Both the position numbers and the translations under genes were made by a program. A stretch of 63,060 nucleotides of DNA from Acholeplasmatales bacterium (GTDB lineage: Bacteria; Bacillota_I; Bacilli_A; Acholeplasmatales; Anaeroplasmataceae): positions 1 through 63,060 of the forward strand of contig CAAGAX010000033.1 of NCBI GenBank assembly GCA_900767915.1. The letters run 5' to 3'. Below, piece after piece: positions 1 to 8,097 of the stretch. Position 1 is the stretch's first letter; each line of letters starts with the position of its first letter. Under the pieces are notes generated by a model, which did not search any database, had not been told where the DNA came from, and saw nothing but the letters and a program-made list of their open reading frames with translations.

Positions 1-36
1 ATATTCTCTTAGTTGTTAAGGGAATATTTTGTTTTA
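1..36 (+). terminator. Hairpin / intrinsic terminator of an off-window gene
   Basis: An 11-bp stem (1-11 with 17-27, one G-U pair) with a 5-base loop is followed by a T-rich run. It ends just before tRNA-Asn, so it most likely terminates a gene to the left of the window. Confidence 0.6.
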
Positions 37-37
37 T

Positions 38-114
38 GCCTGCTTAGCTCAGTTGGTTAGAGCACTTGACTGTTAATCAAGGTGTCGTAAGTTCGAGTCT
101 TACAGCGGGCGCCA
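38..114 (+). tRNA. tRNA-Asn (GTT)
   Basis: A 77-nt cloverleaf with acceptor stem GCCTGCT/AGCGGGC, anticodon stem CTTGA/TCAAG, loop CTGTTAA with anticodon GTT at 72-74, T-arm motif GTTCGAGTC and encoded CCA at 112-114. It decodes Asn codons. Confidence 0.95.
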
Positions 115-178
115 TTTTTATGTTATACATTATTGTATAACCCAATTACTGAGCTTGCGATAGCTCATTTATATAGAT

Positions 179-254
179 GGCCCGTTGGTGAAACGGTTAA
201 CACACATGCCTTTCACGCATGCATTTATGGGTTCGAACCCCGTACGGGTCACCA
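179..254 (+). tRNA. tRNA-Glu (TTC)
   Basis: A 76-nt cloverleaf with acceptor stem GGCCCGT/ACGGGTC, anticodon loop CTTTCAC giving TTC at 212-214, T-arm GGTTCGAACCC and encoded CCA. It closely resembles the tRNA-Glu(CTC) at 9847. Two small inverted repeats lie between it and tRNA-Asn: GTTATACA/TGTATAAC at 122-141 and TGAGCT/AGCTCA at 151-168. Confidence 0.95.
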
Positions 255-268
255 TCTTAGTAAGACTT

Positions 269-299
269 AAGTGATATGAGAAATTGTATCACTTTTTTT
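269..299 (+). terminator. Terminator after tRNA-Glu(TTC)
   Basis: Stem AAGTGATA/TATCACTT at 269-276 and 287-294, followed by a run of seven T. Confidence 0.8.
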
Positions 300-487
300 G
301 TTATATAGAGAATTGAATCCTATGATCCTATTAAAAGATGAAATAATGATAGTATAAAAACAGGATATGAAACATCTTAAATTAACAATTCATAACTTTA
401 GATATGAGTTGTAGGAGTTAAACATATCTAATATTTAAGAGTAATAGTTAAAACACTGTGTTTTATTAAACTACTGAAATAAGGCGA

Positions 488-960
488 AGCTTAATCGTTA
501 ATAATTAGTTTTATAACCTTATCATCCTTAAAAATGAAATCTATCGTATCGTCATGATGAATAACAATTTTTTTAATAATCATATTGCAGAGTCTATTAT
601 CAAATTTAATATCTAGGGGTAAAGTTTCAAGTTCTTTAATAAAATCATCAAATTGAATGAATTTCATATCCTTAGCAATTTGTTCTTTCATTAAAGCGTT
701 GTGTTTTTCCTGTGCTCTTGTTTATTGTATTGTTAAATCCCTTATAGCTGCTTATGCATTCTTCAATATCGCTATTCTTTTTTAACATTATCATCTATAT
801 GCCTTTTTATAAGCTCAGCAACAATATTCATTTCATTTCTTGCCTTTTTCATTTTGGACATGAAGTTAACATCTTATATGTTTTCTTTAATGGCTTTGAT
901 ATCAGGAATTATTTTACTCTTATCACCTATGAATTCATTAACGCTTTTAAGAATAAGGTC
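488..960 (-). pseudogene. Decayed serine recombinase, C-terminal part
   Basis: The minus strand of 491-691 encodes a 66-residue stretch resembling the C-terminal tail of large serine recombinases: F-D-N-R-L-C-N-M-I-I-K-K-I followed by an F-I-F-K-D-D strand, equivalent to the family's FDE.LF..LV.KV...FKDG pattern. Further upstream on the same strand (about 700-960) other frames give helical recombinase-like pieces broken by several stop codons and at least one frameshift. No catalytic resolvase domain remains. The family assignment is by motif recall and the decay is seen directly. The plus-strand reading through the same bases is a shadow. Confidence 0.6.
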
Positions 961-1199
961 TTGTTACAATATCTAAATATATTATTAATAATGCTTCTAA
1001 AGAGTTTTCATCATCAAGCATTGTTGAATATTATAATCAAAATAACTTAGATATAATTTATAGTGAAAATGTATACAGATATTTGAAAAAGTTAGAACAG
1101 GCTTGTTTAATATCTAGAGTCAAACATTACGATATAGCTACTAAAAGAAAACTATATAATATATTGAAAAGCAATTTGTTGTTTATAATGGTTTTTTGA
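957..1199 (+). pseudogene. Fragment of a DUF4143/AAA-type ATPase
   Basis: An open plus-strand frame encodes about 80 residues resembling the DUF4143 C-terminal winged-helix region of AAA ATPases: a helix, then ENVYRYLKKLEQACLI, then RVKHYDI, comparable to the family's T(I/V)..YL..L..AFLI..V.RYD(I/L)KGK pattern. There is no start codon with a ribosome site, no ATPase domain, and the frame ends at a TGA (1197-1199). It abuts the decayed recombinase on one side and the IS3 remnant on the other. The call is an inference from pattern similarity. Confidence 0.5.
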
Positions 1200-1279
1200 T
1201 TGCTTGTAATGATTCTAATAAAGTGTTTATTGCTTCACTTTCAAATAAAAATGTTATTAAAAAGATTTGGTCAACTTAA

Positions 1280-1640
1280 AAGGATTAATATTTCATTTTG
1301 ATCAAGGATGGCAATATCAAATGAAATAATATAGTGATTGTTATCTCAAAAAGAAATTAGACAAAGTATGTCTAGAAAAGTAAACTGTTATGGTAATTGA
1401 GTAATGGAAATATTCTTTGTAACTATGAAAAATGAAATGTTTTATGGCCATGAATATGAATTTAGAACATTAGATGATTTTGAACAAGCTATGCATGAAT
1501 ATATAACTTATTATAACAATAAAAGAATTATTACAAAAATAAAAGGATTGGAGCCTGTAATATATAGACATCAATCCTCTAATCTTATGCAATATATTTA
1601 ATTTATAAAAAGTCCAACTTTACGGGCTCACCATAAATTA
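1280..1640 (+). pseudogene. IS3-family transposase remnant (orfB C-terminus)
   Basis: Bases 1280-1380 read, across stops and frameshifts, as the hallmark F-H-F-D-Q-G-W-Q-Y-Q-M-K of IS3-type DDE transposases (the D of HSDQGWQY). An open stretch at 1404-1601 then gives the C-terminal NEMFYGHEYEF and EYITYYNNKRI motifs, including the catalytic Glu neighbourhood. The N-terminal two thirds and orfA are missing. A sequence typical of IS3 ends (AAAAGTCCAACTTTACGGG) follows the stop. This is a dead, truncated element and there is no evidence of mobility. Confidence 0.8.
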
Positions 1641-1663
1641 ATTAAGTTACCCATTAAAACTAT

Positions 1664-2041
1664 TTATTTTACTGAATTATAATGTTTTTTAATTGCTTCA
1701 AATGTTTCATCTGATAAATCATGTTCAATTTTACATGCATCCTCTTCAGCTGTTTCAGAATTTACCCCTAATTCCTTAAAAACATTTGTTAATAAAACAT
1801 GTCTTTCATATATTTTGTTAGCTATTTTTTCACCTTTATCAGTTAAATGAATATGACTTGAATTATCAATTGTTATATATTCGTCACTCGCTAATTTTTT
1901 TAGTGCTATAGATACTGATGGTTTAGAAAAGCCTAAATGTGTTGCTATATCAATTGCGTGTACATCACTTTGTGTTTTTAATAACATTAAAATAGTTTCT
2001 AAATAATTTTCTCCTGATTCTAATAAAGACATAATTTTCAC
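1664..2041 (-). CDS. DtxR/MntR-family metal-dependent transcriptional regulator
   Basis: A 125-residue protein with an N-terminal winged helix (GENYLETILMLLKTQ, then a helix-turn-helix around residues 29-60 with SKPSVSIALKKL) and a metal-binding/dimerisation helix (TAEEDACKIEHDLSDETFEAI). This matches the short, SH3-less DtxR/MntR type that senses Mn2+ or Fe2+. The E-x-x-A-C-K-I-E-H stretch carries the expected Glu, Cys and His ligands. GTG at 2041 is the longest start and ATG at 2032 is an alternative. Neither has a strong ribosome site at normal distance. Upstream inverted repeats at 2047-2079 and 2094-2108 could be operators. No metal transporter lies next to it, so its regulon is unknown. 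Confidence 0.88.
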   Translation of the reverse strand: MKIMSLLESGENYLETILMLLKTQSDVHAIDIATHLGFSKPSVSIALKKLASDEYITIDNSSHIHLTDKGEKIANKIYERHVLLTNVFKELGVNSETAEEDACKIEHDLSDETFEAIKKHYNSVK

Positions 2042-2046
2042 GTATA

Positions 2047-2108
2047 ATCAATTTAGATAGGATTTGATATCTAATTGATTAATTCCTTTCTCCTAACTTA
2101 ATAGGTTA
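2047..2108 (-). promoter_or_regulatory. Candidate DtxR-type operator and leader hairpin
   Basis: Two inverted repeats lie directly upstream of the regulator. One has arms ATCAATTTAGATA and TATCTAATTGAT (2047-2059 and 2068-2079, one bulged base). The other is the 15-bp near-palindrome TAACTTA-A-TAGGTTA (2094-2108, one mismatch), which resembles iron/manganese-repressor boxes. On the minus strand a GGAGAAAGG ribosome-site-like element lies about 50 nt before the start, with the first repeat in between. Autoregulation is inferred. Confidence 0.4.
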
Positions 2109-2549
2109 TTTCCTCTATTTATTAATAGATGTTATAATAAATTGCACTATGGATCTTTTCCTATAATTTTAAGGCATATTTATATGACCTTTTTGAGGTG
2201 ATTATTACCACAGTCTTTTTTCTACCTCATATATATATAGTCTTATTATAAACTATTTTAATAAATAGTTAAATATTATTTTTCTTTTTATTGTTTTTCT
2301 TTCTTTTTTTATTTAATTGAATATTCATTTTACTACCTAGTTGATTATTCATTGATCTATTTGTTAAATCATCTTTATTATTATTTCGATTAATTTCATT
2401 CATATATATATATTACCTCAAAAATATTATTTCTATATTTAAATCTTTTATTCTTCTTTTTAAAACATATTTTGATAATTTATCTAATTCACTCTTTAAA
2501 ATTAATAAAAGTATGGTAAAATTAAAAAGATGTAACGTGAGGTGTAAAA
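2109..2549. other. AT-rich intergenic region between dtxR-like and SNF2 genes
   Basis: No convincing gene. It holds an interrupted hairpin (AAGGCATA with TATGACCTT, 2171-2191) followed by T residues, an 8-bp inverted repeat AACTATTT/AAATAGTT at 2251-2270, and a ribosome site (GAGGTG) for the downstream gene. Confidence 0.5.
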
Positions 2550-5500
2550 ATGAAATTAAGTGACTTTTTATTCAAATATGATTCTAATACATTACTTATG
2601 GATTTTTTAGAAAAAACAATAGATAATCCTTCAGTATATGTAAACATTGAAAAGGAGGAAGACAAATATATTATTTCTCCCACTCAGATCTTTTTAAATA
2701 AATTTAATGTTACTAAAACTACAATTGAAATAGGTTTGGATTATGATATTTTATACTCTGATTGTGGATGCCTTCAATTTTATAAGACTAAAGAATGTAT
2801 TCACATTGTAGCATTATATTGTATTGGTATATGTGCAATAGATAAAAATGTTTATAATCAGGAATACCAAAGATATCTTGATAAAAAATTATATACATGG
2901 CATAAGAATGTATTAAATAGCTTATCTATTGGATTAAAGTCAGTTAATCCATATGCGGGCTTAATTCATTTAATTCCTTGTATTGAATATGAAAATGGTT
3001 CTTATAATTTGTCTTTAAAAATTGGCTATGATAAGGATTATGTAATTAAGGATATATTAGAATTCATTCAAATGACTGAAAATAATATTGAATATTCTTA
3101 TGGTCAAAAGCTAAGCTTTACTCATTCATATGAATGCTTTGACAATGTAAGTAAGGACTTCTATAGTTTTATTAGAAATATCGTTAGAGAAGACACCACT
3201 AAAAGTGTTATTATAAGAAAATCTCATCTATTGAAAATTCTTGAATTATATCAAGGATCATATATTGCATTTAAAGGAAAGAATGAGGCTAAAGCTACTG
3301 TTAGAAATATTATAGAAAATAATGATGCCGAAATAATTCTTACTGATAAATCATTATCAATTGTCACTCCAAATAGCTCTTCATTATTTGTTAGCGGTGT
3401 TAACCATTTCTATTTTATTGATGATGAGAATATTTATGTTTATACATATGCTTCAATTATGGAAAGTAAAATTTATGAATTTTTATATCAGGTTGATGGA
3501 AATCTATTAATTGAAATGGATAGTAGAAGCTTTATAACAAATGTATTACCAATTATTAAAAATATAGTTCAGGTTGATACAAGCTTTTATGAGAAATATC
3601 CCATACCTAATATTAAAATAAATTCTTATTTTTCTTATGCTGATAATCAAATTATCCTAGTACCTAAAATTTCATGTAAGGAAATAGATAAAAATAGTCC
3701 TTATTTAAAACAATTATTAGATGGTTATTTTAAAATAATAGAAGGCTTTTTCTTTGTTAAATCTAAAAATAAAGCTTATGTTATTGATACACTAGATACT
3801 CAATATCGTTTTCTAACATCTGATTTATCACCTATTAAGGCATTTGGAGAGGTATTCTTTGATGAATCAATAAAGGGTATAAAACCAAAGAAAACTACTA
3901 AAACTAATATAAGTATTTCTTATAATGTTGGATTACTTGATTTTAAATTTGAAAATTCAGAGTTGACAATTGAAGATATTCAAGCAATGTTACTTGCTTA
4001 TCATCAAAAGAAGAAATTTGTTAAGCTTAAGGATAATTCTATATTAGAGCTTGATAATGATGAAATAAAGAAAATTGATGATTTCCTTGAGGATTTTAAT
4101 ATTTCTATTAAGGATATTAATAAGCCAGTTCATAAGCCATTAAATTATTTATTAAAGCTAATTAATGGAACTGATTCTAATTTAAGTATGGATAAAGAAG
4201 TAATTAAAATGATTCAAACTATCCAAAGCTTTAAGAAGAGTAAATATGAACCAAATGAACAATTTAAAGCTTTATTGAGATCATATCAATTAGAAGGCTT
4301 TAAATGGCTAAAAACTTTATCAAGTTATGATTTTGGTGGTATATTAGCTGATGATATGGGTTTAGGAAAAACACTAGAAATTATAAGCTTTATAGATTCA
4401 GATTTAAAAGAAGCACCAAGCTTAATTGTTTGTCCTATGTCATTAGTATATAACTGGGAAAATGAATGTCATAAGTGGAAGCTTAATTGTCCTATTCATT
4501 TAATATTAGGAAGCATTGAAGAAAGAGAGAAACTAATATCTAATATTGATCCTAATAAAAAATCATTATGTATTACATCATATGATTCATTAAGAAGAGA
4601 TGCAAATCTATATAATATAAAATTTAGATTTGTAATAGCTGATGAGGCTCAATTTATTAAAAATCAATTTGCTCAAAAAAGTGAAGCAATTAAGAGTATT
4701 CAATCAGAAATTAATTTCGCCTTAACAGGTACACCTATTGAAAACGGACTTGCAGATTTATGGAGTATTTTTGATTTCCTAATGCCAGGTTACTTATCTA
4801 ATTATTCTCATTTTAAATCTAGATATGAATCTTTAATTATACATGATGATAAGGAAGCTTTAGATGTGTTACAAAAAAGAGTATCTCCATTTATTTTAAG
4901 AAGAACTAAGAAGGATGTATTATCTGATTTGCCTGATAAAATTGAAGATTACTATTATTGTAAGATGGAATCAAAGCAAAGAGAAGTATATGAGGCTTAT
5001 GTAGAGCAATTAAAGGAGGATATTAAAGCAGGAGGCAATAATATTCTTGCTTTACTTACAAGATTACGTCAAATTTGTATTACACCTGAATTAATTTATC
5101 AAGAGCATTTTGATAATACTAAGATTGATATGGCTTTAGAATTAATTAAATCATCAATTGATGGTGGTCATAGAATTCTTGTTTTCTCTCAATTTTCTCA
5201 ATCTTTCCCTATTATTTCAAGAGAACTTGAGCAAATGGGAATAAAGCATTTTATTCTTGATGGATCAACAAAAGCTAAGGTAAGACTAGAAATGGTTGAG
5301 GAGTTTAATAATAATCCAGAAAATAAGGTATTCTTAATATCTTTAAAGGCTGGTGGTACAGGCTTAAATTTAGTTGGTGCTGATATGGTAATTCATTTAG
5401 ATCCATGGTGGAATAGTAGTGCCGAAAGTCAAGCTACAGATAGAGCATATCGTATTGGTCAAACTAAGAATGTAAATGTCGTTAAATTAATTTGTAAGGA

Positions 5501-5624
5501 TACTATTGAGGAAAAAGTTTTAACATTACAAAACCTTAAAAAGGATTTAGCAGATAGTATTGTATCTTCTGATGAGAATAAGGTTAAGCTTACTAAAAAT
5601 GATATTTTAGAACTTTTAGAATAA
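2550..5624 (+). CDS. SWIM zinc-finger SNF2-family ATPase (Swi2/Snf2 helicase)
   Basis: A 1024-residue protein. The N-terminus carries a SWIM zinc motif (C72-G-C74, then C83-I-H85). A long middle region follows, and then a C-terminal two-lobe SNF2 motor: Walker A DDMGLGKT near residue 600, DEAQ box near 697, LTGTPIENGL, the helicase C lobe with GGTGLNLVGADMVIHLDPWWN, and DRAYRIGQ near 963. Such bacterial Swi2/Snf2 proteins are DNA- or RNA-polymerase-linked translocases, and the SWIM domain is thought to bind nucleic acid or protein. The start ATG follows GAGGTG at good spacing. It is a single gene followed by the independent perR promoter. The architecture is clear but the exact cellular role is unknown. 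Confidence 0.93.
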   Translation: MKLSDFLFKYDSNTLLMDFLEKTIDNPSVYVNIEKEEDKYIISPTQIFLNKFNVTKTTIEIGLDYDILYSDCGCLQFYKTKECIHIVALYCIGICAIDKNVYNQEYQRYLDKKLYTWHKNVLNSLSIGLKSVNPYAGLIHLIPCIEYENGSYNLSLKIGYDKDYVIKDILEFIQMTENNIEYSYGQKLSFTHSYECFDNVSKDFYSFIRNIVREDTTKSVIIRKSHLLKILELYQGSYIAFKGKNEAKATVRNIIENNDAEIILTDKSLSIVTPNSSSLFVSGVNHFYFIDDENIYVYTYASIMESKIYEFLYQVDGNLLIEMDSRSFITNVLPIIKNIVQVDTSFYEKYPIPNIKINSYFSYADNQIILVPKISCKEIDKNSPYLKQLLDGYFKIIEGFFFVKSKNKAYVIDTLDTQYRFLTSDLSPIKAFGEVFFDESIKGIKPKKTTKTNISISYNVGLLDFKFENSELTIEDIQAMLLAYHQKKKFVKLKDNSILELDNDEIKKIDDFLEDFNISIKDINKPVHKPLNYLLKLINGTDSNLSMDKEVIKMIQTIQSFKKSKYEPNEQFKALLRSYQLEGFKWLKTLSSYDFGGILADDMGLGKTLEIISFIDSDLKEAPSLIVCPMSLVYNWENECHKWKLNCPIHLILGSIEEREKLISNIDPNKKSLCITSYDSLRRDANLYNIKFRFVIADEAQFIKNQFAQKSEAIKSIQSEINFALTGTPIENGLADLWSIFDFLMPGYLSNYSHFKSRYESLIIHDDKEALDVLQKRVSPFILRRTKKDVLSDLPDKIEDYYYCKMESKQREVYEAYVEQLKEDIKAGGNNILALLTRLRQICITPELIYQEHFDNTKIDMALELIKSSIDGGHRILVFSQFSQSFPIISRELEQMGIKHFILDGSTKAKVRLEMVEEFNNNPENKVFLISLKAGGTGLNLVGADMVIHLDPWWNSSAESQATDRAYRIGQTKNVNVVKLICKDTIEEKVLTLQNLKKDLADSIVSSDENKVKLTKNDILELLE

Positions 5625-5631
5625 AAAGCTA

Positions 5632-5679
5632 TTGACACTTTTAAAAAAATATTATAGAATAATTAAGAATTATTCTTAA
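5632..5679 (+). promoter_or_regulatory. perR promoter with PerR/Fur-type palindrome
   Basis: -35 TTGACA (5632-5637), 17-bp spacer, -10 TAGAAT (5655-5660). A perfect 17-bp palindrome TTAAGAATTATTCTTAA (5663-5679) contains the 7-1-7 layout of Per/Fur boxes. A longer overlapping repeat, AGAATAATT-aag-AATTATTCT (5656-5676), covers the -10. The position fits autorepression of the perR-rubrerythrin operon. Confidence 0.8.
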
Positions 5680-5691
5680 TAAGGGGCAAAT

Positions 5692-6075
5692 ATGATAAGA
5701 AGAAATACAAATCAAAGGCAAATAGTTTTTGATACAATTAAAGAAAAGGGGCATATTACCTCTGAAGATTTAATTCAGGATATTATGAATAAGCATAATG
5801 ATATTTCATTGGCTTCAATTTATAGAAATGTCGCGATTATGCTAGAGGATAATATCATAAAAAAAATTAAATTAGGTCAAACAGATGTTTATGAAACTGT
5901 AAAGAATAAGCATTATCATTATCAATGTAAGGAATGTCATAATATCTTTGATATTTCTATTGATGCTTTACCTTATGATGTTACTAAATTAAATAAAATA
6001 TCTAATGAATTTGTAACAGATTGTGATATTGTATTCTTTGGAGTATGTCATGAATGTCTGAAAAAAAACAATTAA
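5692..6075 (+). CDS. perR: Fur-family regulator, PerR-like peroxide sensor
   Basis: A 127-residue Fur-superfamily repressor. The N-terminal winged helix includes the conserved SLASIYRNVAIM recognition helix. The C-terminal dimerisation domain has HYHYQC and structural zinc pairs C79/C82 and C119/C122. PerR proteins use Fe2+ or Mn2+ at a His/Asp site and are inactivated by peroxide through histidine oxidation. The gene sits 15 bp before a reverse rubrerythrin and behind a Per/Fur-type palindrome, so a PerR role is more likely than iron-sensing Fur. The distinction is inferred from context, because Fur subtypes cannot be separated safely by sequence alone. Confidence 0.85.
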   Translation: MIRRNTNQRQIVFDTIKEKGHITSEDLIQDIMNKHNDISLASIYRNVAIMLEDNIIKKIKLGQTDVYETVKNKHYHYQCKECHNIFDISIDALPYDVTKLNKISNEFVTDCDIVFFGVCHECLKKNN

Positions 6076-6090
6076 AAGGAGAAAATGACA

Positions 6091-6636
6091 ATGAAGAAGT
6101 ATGTATGTAAGATTTGTGGTTATGTTTATGAAGGAGATTCTCTACCAGAGGATTTCAGATGTCCTCAATGTAAGGCACCTGCAAGTAAGTTTGAGGAAAT
6201 GACTGAAATGACTTGGGCTTGTGAGCATGTTGTTGGAATTGCAGCTGATGCTCCTATGGATATTAAGGAGGATTTAAGAGCTAATTTCAATGGTGAGTGC
6301 AGTGAGGTTGGTATGTATTTAGCTATGGCTAGAGTTGCTTATAGAGAAGGATACCCTGAGGTTGGTATGTTCTATGAAAAGGCAGCTTGGGAAGAGGCTG
6401 AGCATGCAGCTAAATTTGCTGAATTATTAGGTGAGGTTGTTACACCATCTACAAAGAAGAATCTTGAACTTCGTGTTGCTGCTGAAAATGGAGCTACTGC
6501 TGGTAAGATGGATTTAGCTACTCGTGCTAAAAAGTTAAATCTTGATGCTATCCATGATACTGTTCATGAAATGGGTAAAGATGAAGCTAGACATGGTAGA
6601 GCATTTGAAGGCTTATTAAATAGATATTTCAAATAA
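6091..6636 (+). CDS. Reverse rubrerythrin (N-terminal rubredoxin, C-terminal ferritin-like diiron)
   Basis: A peroxidase of anaerobes that reduces H2O2 to water. From the ATG at 6091 (ATG at 6085 is also in frame but only 3 nt from the AAGGAG site) the protein has 181 residues. The rubredoxin iron site comes first (C6-K-I-C9 and C24-P-Q-C27). The four-helix diiron domain follows with E-V-G-M-Y-L, W-E-E-A-E-H and D-E-A-R-H-G-R metal-ligand motifs. Classical rubrerythrin has the opposite order. It is co-transcribed with perR and followed by a strong terminator. It is expected to be induced by peroxide when PerR is oxidised. Confidence 0.95.
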   Translation: MKKYVCKICGYVYEGDSLPEDFRCPQCKAPASKFEEMTEMTWACEHVVGIAADAPMDIKEDLRANFNGECSEVGMYLAMARVAYREGYPEVGMFYEKAAWEEAEHAAKFAELLGEVVTPSTKKNLELRVAAENGATAGKMDLATRAKKLNLDAIHDTVHEMGKDEARHGRAFEGLLNRYFK

Positions 6637-6653
6637 TTAATAGTTTAGTTATT

Positions 6654-6688
6654 ATGGTGTAAGGATTTTCCTTGCACCATTTTTTTTA
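6654..6688 (+). terminator. Terminator of perR-rubrerythrin operon
   Basis: A 12-bp stem (6654-6665 with 6669-6680, one G-U pair), 3-base loop, then T8. Confidence 0.9.
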
Positions 6689-6792
6689 AATTTAATTCGC
6701 TTTTTTCCATATTCTTTTTACTATATTCACAAATTTATCACATAATTAAATACTATAATTTTAACTGTAAATTGAAAGGAATGTGTTAATAT

Positions 6793-8013
6793 ATGAATAA
6801 AATGATTTTGCCAGTAGGGTTACTTGCCACCACATTGGCTCTTGTTAGCTGCAATAATGATAATCTAGATATAATTGAAAAATCTTCATCTTTAGCAAAT
6901 TTATCAAATCAAACCACAACATCAAACCCAAATGGTGGAACAAATCTAAATACTCCTATAGGTTCACAAACTAGTCCTAATTATACTATTAGTGATAATA
7001 AGGAACCATCTCCTGAAACAGATATAACAGAAACTGTTGATAAAGTTTATGATTCCGTAGTAGCTATTACAGCTACATCAACATCTCAGGTTAGTTCAGG
7101 AAGTGGAGTTTTATTTGCTTCAGATTCATCATTAGGACTAAGCTATATAGTTACATGCTTTCACGTAATTGATGATGCTTCCTTATTTTCTATTACTTTA
7201 TCAAATGGAAGTATTTATGATGCTAAGCTTGTAGGAGGATATGAGGATTTAGATATTGCAGTTATGTCAATAGAAAAAAATGATGGATTAACTTATGCTC
7301 CATTTTATGATGATTCTGACAACTTAAAGCTTGGAAGTGGCGTTGTATGTATTGGTAATCCATTAGGTACATTACCAGGCAGTGTTTCAACAGGCATTAT
7401 TTCTTATGTAAATCGTGAAATTAAAACTGATAATTATAATAAAAGAACATTAATTCAAACAGATGTAGCAATTAATTCAGGAAACTCTGGTGGAGCTTTA
7501 TTTAATACTAAGGGTGCTTTAATAGGAATTGTTAATGCTAAATATTCATCATCTGGAATTGAAGGCTTAGGCTTTGCAATACCAATTAATCAGGTAAAAT
7601 ATTCTATTGATAATTTATTATCTACAGCTAAATATGATGAAACTAATAAAACTTGGACTACAGGATATGTAGAAGGTGATTTTTCATTTGGCTTTGATAT
7701 ATTAGATGGCTATTATCATTCTGGATTTCAATCAAAAAGAGTATGCTATATAAGTGAGATATCTACTAATACTACAGGAACCGGCTCTAGTGAATTAAAA
7801 TATCAAGATATTATTACTTCAATAGCTATTAATTATAAGGATACTTTAAAAACAAGTATTGATATTACAACATTCTCCTCATCATCTGATTTGTTAAGCT
7901 TTTTATATGAAGCAAATTTAGAAGTTGGTGATACAATAGTATTTAATTTAATTAGAAATAATTCTGAAATTAAGGTTGAAGTACCAGTTATTCAATACAT
8001 TTATTCAATTTAA
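6793..8013 (+). CDS. HtrA/DegP-like serine protease lipoprotein with PDZ domain
   Basis: A 406-residue trypsin-fold protease. An N-terminal signal peptide with a lipobox ends LALVS-C20, so it is predicted to be membrane-anchored outside the cell. A Ser/Thr/Asn-rich linker (about 25-80) leads to the protease domain with the triad H124 (CFHVID), D154 (DLDIAV) and S232 (NSGNSGGAL). The C-terminal 100 residues fit one divergent PDZ domain (KYQDIITSI, later VGDTIVFNLIR.). HtrA proteins degrade or refold damaged extracytoplasmic proteins. A lipid anchor replaces the usual transmembrane helix. The gene is monocistronic, with a TATAAT at 6754-6759 and a terminator after it. Confidence 0.9.
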   Translation: MNKMILPVGLLATTLALVSCNNDNLDIIEKSSSLANLSNQTTTSNPNGGTNLNTPIGSQTSPNYTISDNKEPSPETDITETVDKVYDSVVAITATSTSQVSSGSGVLFASDSSLGLSYIVTCFHVIDDASLFSITLSNGSIYDAKLVGGYEDLDIAVMSIEKNDGLTYAPFYDDSDNLKLGSGVVCIGNPLGTLPGSVSTGIISYVNREIKTDNYNKRTLIQTDVAINSGNSGGALFNTKGALIGIVNAKYSSSGIEGLGFAIPINQVKYSIDNLLSTAKYDETNKTWTTGYVEGDFSFGFDILDGYYHSGFQSKRVCYISEISTNTTGTGSSELKYQDIITSIAINYKDTLKTSIDITTFSSSSDLLSFLYEANLEVGDTIVFNLIRNNSEIKVEVPVIQYIYSI

Positions 8014-8017
8014 TGCG

Positions 8018-8043
8018 AAGAGGTTTAATGACCTCTTTTTTTC
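8018..8043 (+). terminator. Terminator after htrA-like gene
   Basis: Stem AAGAGGT/ACCTCTT with a 6-base loop, then a T-run. Confidence 0.85.
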
Positions 8044-8071
8044 TTGAAAAAATATAATTCTTTGATATAAT
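8044..8071 (+). promoter_or_regulatory. gltX promoter
   Basis: TTGAAA (8044-8049), 16-bp spacer, TATAAT (8066-8071), 26 nt before the GTG start. Confidence 0.6.
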
Positions 8072-8097
8072 TAAATAGTATTGAAAGAGGTGTTATT

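Noticed and set aside
754..1050. A 98-codon plus-strand reading frame
   Set aside because: It is antisense to recombinase-like remnants, lacks a ribosome site, and its right part is out of frame with the DUF4143-like fragment.
2042..2549. Manganese (yybP-ykoY) riboswitch near the DtxR-like gene
   Set aside because: The conserved GC-rich junction motifs of that aptamer are absent. Only simple AT-rich inverted repeats are present.
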